Shown one piece after another: positions 61,176-64,000 of a DNA stretch of 64,000 nt. The stretch is taken from positions 1 to 64,000 of the forward strand of contig NZ_AULD01000017.1 in assembly GCF_000425105.1 (NCBI RefSeq). The letters run 5' to 3'. The stretch's first letter is position 1. Each line of letters starts with the position of its first letter. The stretch is from Agrococcus lahaulensis DSM 17612. GTDB lineage: Bacteria; Actinomycetota; Actinomycetes; Actinomycetales; Microbacteriaceae. The notes below the pieces were generated by a model. The model was not told the DNA's origin, ran no database searches, and saw nothing but the letters and a program-made list of their open reading frames with translations. Position numbers and translations under genes: made by a program.

Positions 61176-62497
61176 AGACGTTCCTGCTGCCCGACCTGGG
61201 CGAGGGCCTCACCGACAGCGAGATCGTCGCGTGGCGCGTCAAGGAGGGCGACGCGGTCGAGCTCAACCAGCCGCTCGCCGACATCGAGACGGCGAAGGCC
61301 GTCGTCGAGCTGCCGAGCCCCTACGAGGGCACGATCGCGAAGCTCCACGCCGCCGAGGGCGAGACGGTCGACGTCGGCGCGCCGCTCATCGACTTCGATG
61401 TTGCGGACGATGACGCGCCTGCGCCGTCGGGGTCGGACGAGTCGGCCACGGATGCGTCGGCACACGACGATCCTGCACCCTCGCCCGAGGGCGGCCCGGT
61501 CGCGACGCCCGCCGACACGGTTGCCGAGGTGCGCGACGCCCCGGCGCCGGAGGAGAAGCCCGAGAAGGTCTCGGTGCTCGTCGGCCACATCACCGTGCAC
61601 GGCGGCAAGCCCACCAGGAAGCGCCGCGCGTGGGACGTCGAGCCCTTCACCCGGCAGGAGCGGCCGAGCGGCCGCCCCAACCGCGCGATGCCGCCCGTCC
61701 GCAAGCTCGCGAAGGAGCGCGGCATCGACCTGCAGTCGGTGCGGCCCTCGGGCCGTGACGGCCTCGTCACGCGTGCCGACCTCGAGACCGCCGGCACCGC
61801 ATCCGGCCCCCAGGCACAGCCGCAGCCCGCGTCGACGCGCGAGAAGGTGACGGGGCTGCGCAAGCACACCGCCGCGGCGATGACACAGTCGGCGCTCACC
61901 GTGCCGCACGCCGCGACGTTCCACCAGGTCGACGTGACCGAGACGCTCGCGCTCGCCCGCTCGGGCGACGCGTCGTTCCTCGCGCTCGCGAGCCGGGCCA
62001 TCCTGCTCGCCGCGAAGCGCTGGCCCGACGTCACGGCCGCCTTCCACGCCGACACGATGGAGCTCGAGCGCTTCGCGCACATCAACCTCGGCATCGCCGT
62101 CTCGACCGACCGCGGCCTCGTGGTCGCGTCGATCGACGAGGCGGAGTCGATGGACGCGCTCGAGCTCACGGCCGCGATCAAGGACCGCGCGACGCGCGCC
62201 CGCGAGGGCTCGCTCACGATGGCCGAGCTCACCTCGTCGAACATCACGATCTCGAACGTCGGCGTCTTCGGCGTCGACGGCGGCATCCCGATCCTCAACC
62301 CGGGGGAGTCGGCGATCATCGCGCTCGGCGCCGTGCGGCGGATGCCGTGGGAGCACGAGGGCGAGATCGTGCTGCGCGACGTGTGCACCGTGACCGTCTC
62401 GTTCGACCACCGCGTGCTCGACGGGCGCGAGGCGGCGGGCTTCCTCGCCGACATCGCGGCCGTGCTCGAGCGGCCGGCGCTCGCGCTGGCGCGCTGA
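61172..62497 (+). CDS. 2-oxoacid dehydrogenase E2 (dihydrolipoamide acyltransferase)
   Basis: A 441-residue acyltransferase core of the complex. One N-terminal lipoyl domain has the lipoylated Lys42 (IETAKAVVELPSPYEG). An acidic Pro/Ala linker and a peripheral-subunit-binding domain (PPVRKLAKERGIDLQSVRPS) come next, followed by the catalytic domain with His413 and Asp417 (FDHRVLDGREAAGFL). A single lipoyl domain fits bkd-type E2. No E3 gene is visible, so a shared dihydrolipoamide dehydrogenase must come from elsewhere. Confidence 0.93.
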   Translation: MKTFLLPDLGEGLTDSEIVAWRVKEGDAVELNQPLADIETAKAVVELPSPYEGTIAKLHAAEGETVDVGAPLIDFDVADDDAPAPSGSDESATDASAHDDPAPSPEGGPVATPADTVAEVRDAPAPEEKPEKVSVLVGHITVHGGKPTRKRRAWDVEPFTRQERPSGRPNRAMPPVRKLAKERGIDLQSVRPSGRDGLVTRADLETAGTASGPQAQPQPASTREKVTGLRKHTAAAMTQSALTVPHAATFHQVDVTETLALARSGDASFLALASRAILLAAKRWPDVTAAFHADTMELERFAHINLGIAVSTDRGLVVASIDEAESMDALELTAAIKDRATRAREGSLTMAELTSSNITISNVGVFGVDGGIPILNPGESAIIALGAVRRMPWEHEGEIVLRDVCTVTVSFDHRVLDGREAAGFLADIAAVLERPALALAR

Positions 62498-62533
62498 TGC
62501 CGGCTCTCGGCCTCGGCATGGCACGGTAGGGCC

Positions 62534-64000
62534 ATGCACCGACTCGAGACCCGCGTCGACCTCGCGGGGGAGCAGGCTCGCGCCAACCGCGCGGCGATGG
62601 AGGCGCTCGTCGCGCAGCTGCGCGAGCGGCTCGCCCAAGTGGCGCTCGGCGGCCCGGAGAAGTCGCGCGAGCGGCACGTCGCGCGCGGCAAGCTGCTCGC
62701 GCGCGACCGCATCGACCAGCTGCTCGACCCCGGCAGCCCGTTCCTCGAGGTCGCGCCGCTCGCGGCGTGGGAGGTCTACGGGGAGGACGGCCAGGATGCG
62801 CCGAGCGCCGGCATCGTCGCGGGCATCGGCCTCGTGCACGGCCGGCACGTCATGGTGATCGCGAACGACGCGACCGTGAAGGGCGGCACCTACTACCCGC
62901 TCACGGTGAAGAAGCACCTCCGCGCGCAGCAGATCGCGCGAGAGAACCGGCTCCCGTGCATCGCGCTCGTCGACTCGGGCGGCGCGTTCCTGCCGATGCA
63001 GGACGAGGTGTTCCCCGACCGCGAGCACTTCGGCCGCATCTTCTTCAACCAGGCGCAGCTCTCTGCGCAGGGCATCCCGCAGCTCGCGGCCGTCATGGGC
63101 TCGTCGACCGCGGGCGGCGCCTACGTGCCGGCGATGAGCGACGAGACCGTCATCGTGCGCGAGCAGGGCACGATCTTCCTCGGCGGCCCGCCGCTCGTGA
63201 AGGCCGCCACGGGCGAGGTCGTCGACGCCGAGTCGCTCGGCGGCGGCGTGCTGCACGCCGAGGTCTCGGGCGTCGTCGACCACCTCGCCGACGACGACGA
63301 GCACGCGCTCGAGATCGTGCGCGACATGGTGCAGGCGCTGCCGCCCGGCGACCGCGCGACCCAGGTCGGCTTGGTGCCGGCGAAGCGGCAGTCGTTCGGC
63401 TGGTTCGCCTACGCGCCCCTCAGCGCGCTCGACGACGAGAGCGCGCCCGCCGTCGACCCATCCACCCTCTACGACGTCATCCCGCCCGACCTGCAGACGC
63501 CGTACGACGTGCGCGAGGTCATCGCCCGCATCGTCGACCGCAGCGAGTTCCACGAGTTCAAGGCCGGCTACGGCGACACGCTCGTCACGGGCTTCGCCGA
63601 GCTGCACGGCCACACGGTCGGCATCGTCGCGAACAACGGTGTGCTCTTCTCGGAGTCGGCGATGAAGGGCGCGCACTTCATCGAGCTGTGCGACCAGCGG
63701 GGCGTGCCGCTCGTGTTCCTGCAGAACATCACGGGCTTCATGGTCGGCTCGGAGGCCGAGCGCGGCGGCATCGCCAAGCACGGCGCCAAGATGGTCACCG
63801 CGGTCGCGACGACGCGTGTGCCGAAGCTCACCGTCGTCGTCGGCGGCTCGTTCGGCGCCGGCACCTACTCGATGTGCGGCCGCGCCTACGACCCCCGCTT
63901 CCTGTGGCTCTGGCCCAACGCGCGCGTGAGCGTCATGGGCGGGCCGCAGGCCGCATCGGTGCTCTCGACCGTCAAGCGCGAGCAGCTCGAGGCGGCGGGG
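62534..64000 (+). CDS. Acyl-CoA carboxylase beta subunit, methylcrotonyl-CoA carboxylase-like (partial)
   Basis: The first 489 residues of a carboxyltransferase; the end is outside the window. [76 protein letters not shown], and [20 protein letters not shown] are typical of the MccB type that carboxylates 3-methylcrotonyl-CoA in leucine breakdown. [10 protein letters not shown] is more MCC-like than propionyl-CoA-like. It lies 36 bp after E2, so the operon probably joins oxoacid decarboxylation to the leucine branch. The biotin subunit is not visible. Confidence 0.92.
   Translation, partial: MHRLETRVDLAGEQARANRAAMEALVAQLRERLAQVALGGPEKSRERHVARGKLLARDRIDQLLDPGSPFLEVAPLAAWEVYGEDGQDAPSAGIVAGIGLVHGRHVMVIANDATVKGGTYYPLTVKKHLRAQQIARENRLPCIALVDSGGAFLPMQDEVFPDREHFGRIFFNQAQLSAQGIPQLAAVMGSSTAGGAYVPAMSDETVIVREQGTIFLGGPPLVKAATGEVVDAESLGGGVLHAEVSGVVDHLADDDEHALEIVRDMVQALPPGDRATQVGLVPAKRQSFGWFAYAPLSALDDESAPAVDPSTLYDVIPPDLQTPYDVREVIARIVDRSEFHEFKAGYGDTLVTGFAELHGHTVGIVANNGVLFSESAMKGAHFIELCDQRGVPLVFLQNITGFMVGSEAERGGIAKHGAKMVTAVATTRVPKLTVVVGGSFGAGTYSMCGRAYDPRFLWLWPNARVSVMGGPQAASVLSTVKREQLEAAG

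Overview
The window is very GC-rich (mostly above 70 percent), densely coded, and starts many genes with GTG. Its content points to a high-GC Gram-positive actinobacterium, most likely family Microbacteriaceae. The reasons are the DUF222/HNH-type protein fragment at the left edge, the family-typical intergenic palindrome at 41591-41654, the folC-DUF4233 pair, the actinobacterial ileS T-box leader, and the many genes whose start codon lies 6-8 nt after a -10 element (leaderless mRNAs). The genus cannot be fixed from the sequence alone. Nearly all of it is ordinary chromosome. One short stretch (about 57.6-58.3 kb) has visibly lower GC and carries a toxin-antitoxin-like pair.

Layout. 0-7 kb: an HNH-type fragment, tRNA-Gly, a family 1 beta-glucosidase, a membrane protein, tRNA-Pro, an epimerase-like protein, and a four-gene minus-strand set (EamA transporter, Cys-pair mini-protein, RraA-like, PhzF-like). 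6.8-11.8 kb: the protein quality-control block tig, clpP1-clpP2 and clpX, with a CopC-like protein between. 11.8-15.7 kb: an iron-siderophore ABC importer behind a DtxR/IdeR-type box. 15.7-31.4 kb: M3 peptidase, methyltransferase, an ArsR-type regulator with a 31-residue microprotein, valS, a fructosamine-kinase-like protein, YigZ, an MFS/TetR divergent pair, lipoproteins, a class IV aminotransferase, and a three-gene unit of sensor kinase, response regulator and SAG-repeat protein.

31.4-49.2 kb is a housekeeping stretch: T-box-ileS-folC-DUF4233, ndk, a VKOR-type membrane protein, a LysE-type exporter, RNase E/G, rplU-rpmA, obgE-proB-GNAT, proA, a small membrane protein, and nadD-(unknown)-rsfS. 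Many neighbours share ATGA or GTGA stop/start overlaps.

49.3-56.0 kb looks like a self-contained agmatine/putrescine breakdown module. An amidase-signature enzyme and an agmatine-deiminase-family enzyme are transcribed divergently from a TetR regulator, which is followed by a putrescine-oxidase-like flavoenzyme and an APC permease. Nearly the same 20-bp palindrome lies in both control regions. I consider this the most interesting system in the window. 56-64 kb holds a two-domain VOC protein, a cyclodeaminase-like protein, the toxin-antitoxin islet, and an Lrp/AsnC regulator divergent from a branched-chain 2-oxoacid dehydrogenase operon (E1alpha, E1beta, E2). An acyl-CoA carboxylase beta subunit follows and runs off the right edge, which fits leucine/valine/isoleucine catabolism.
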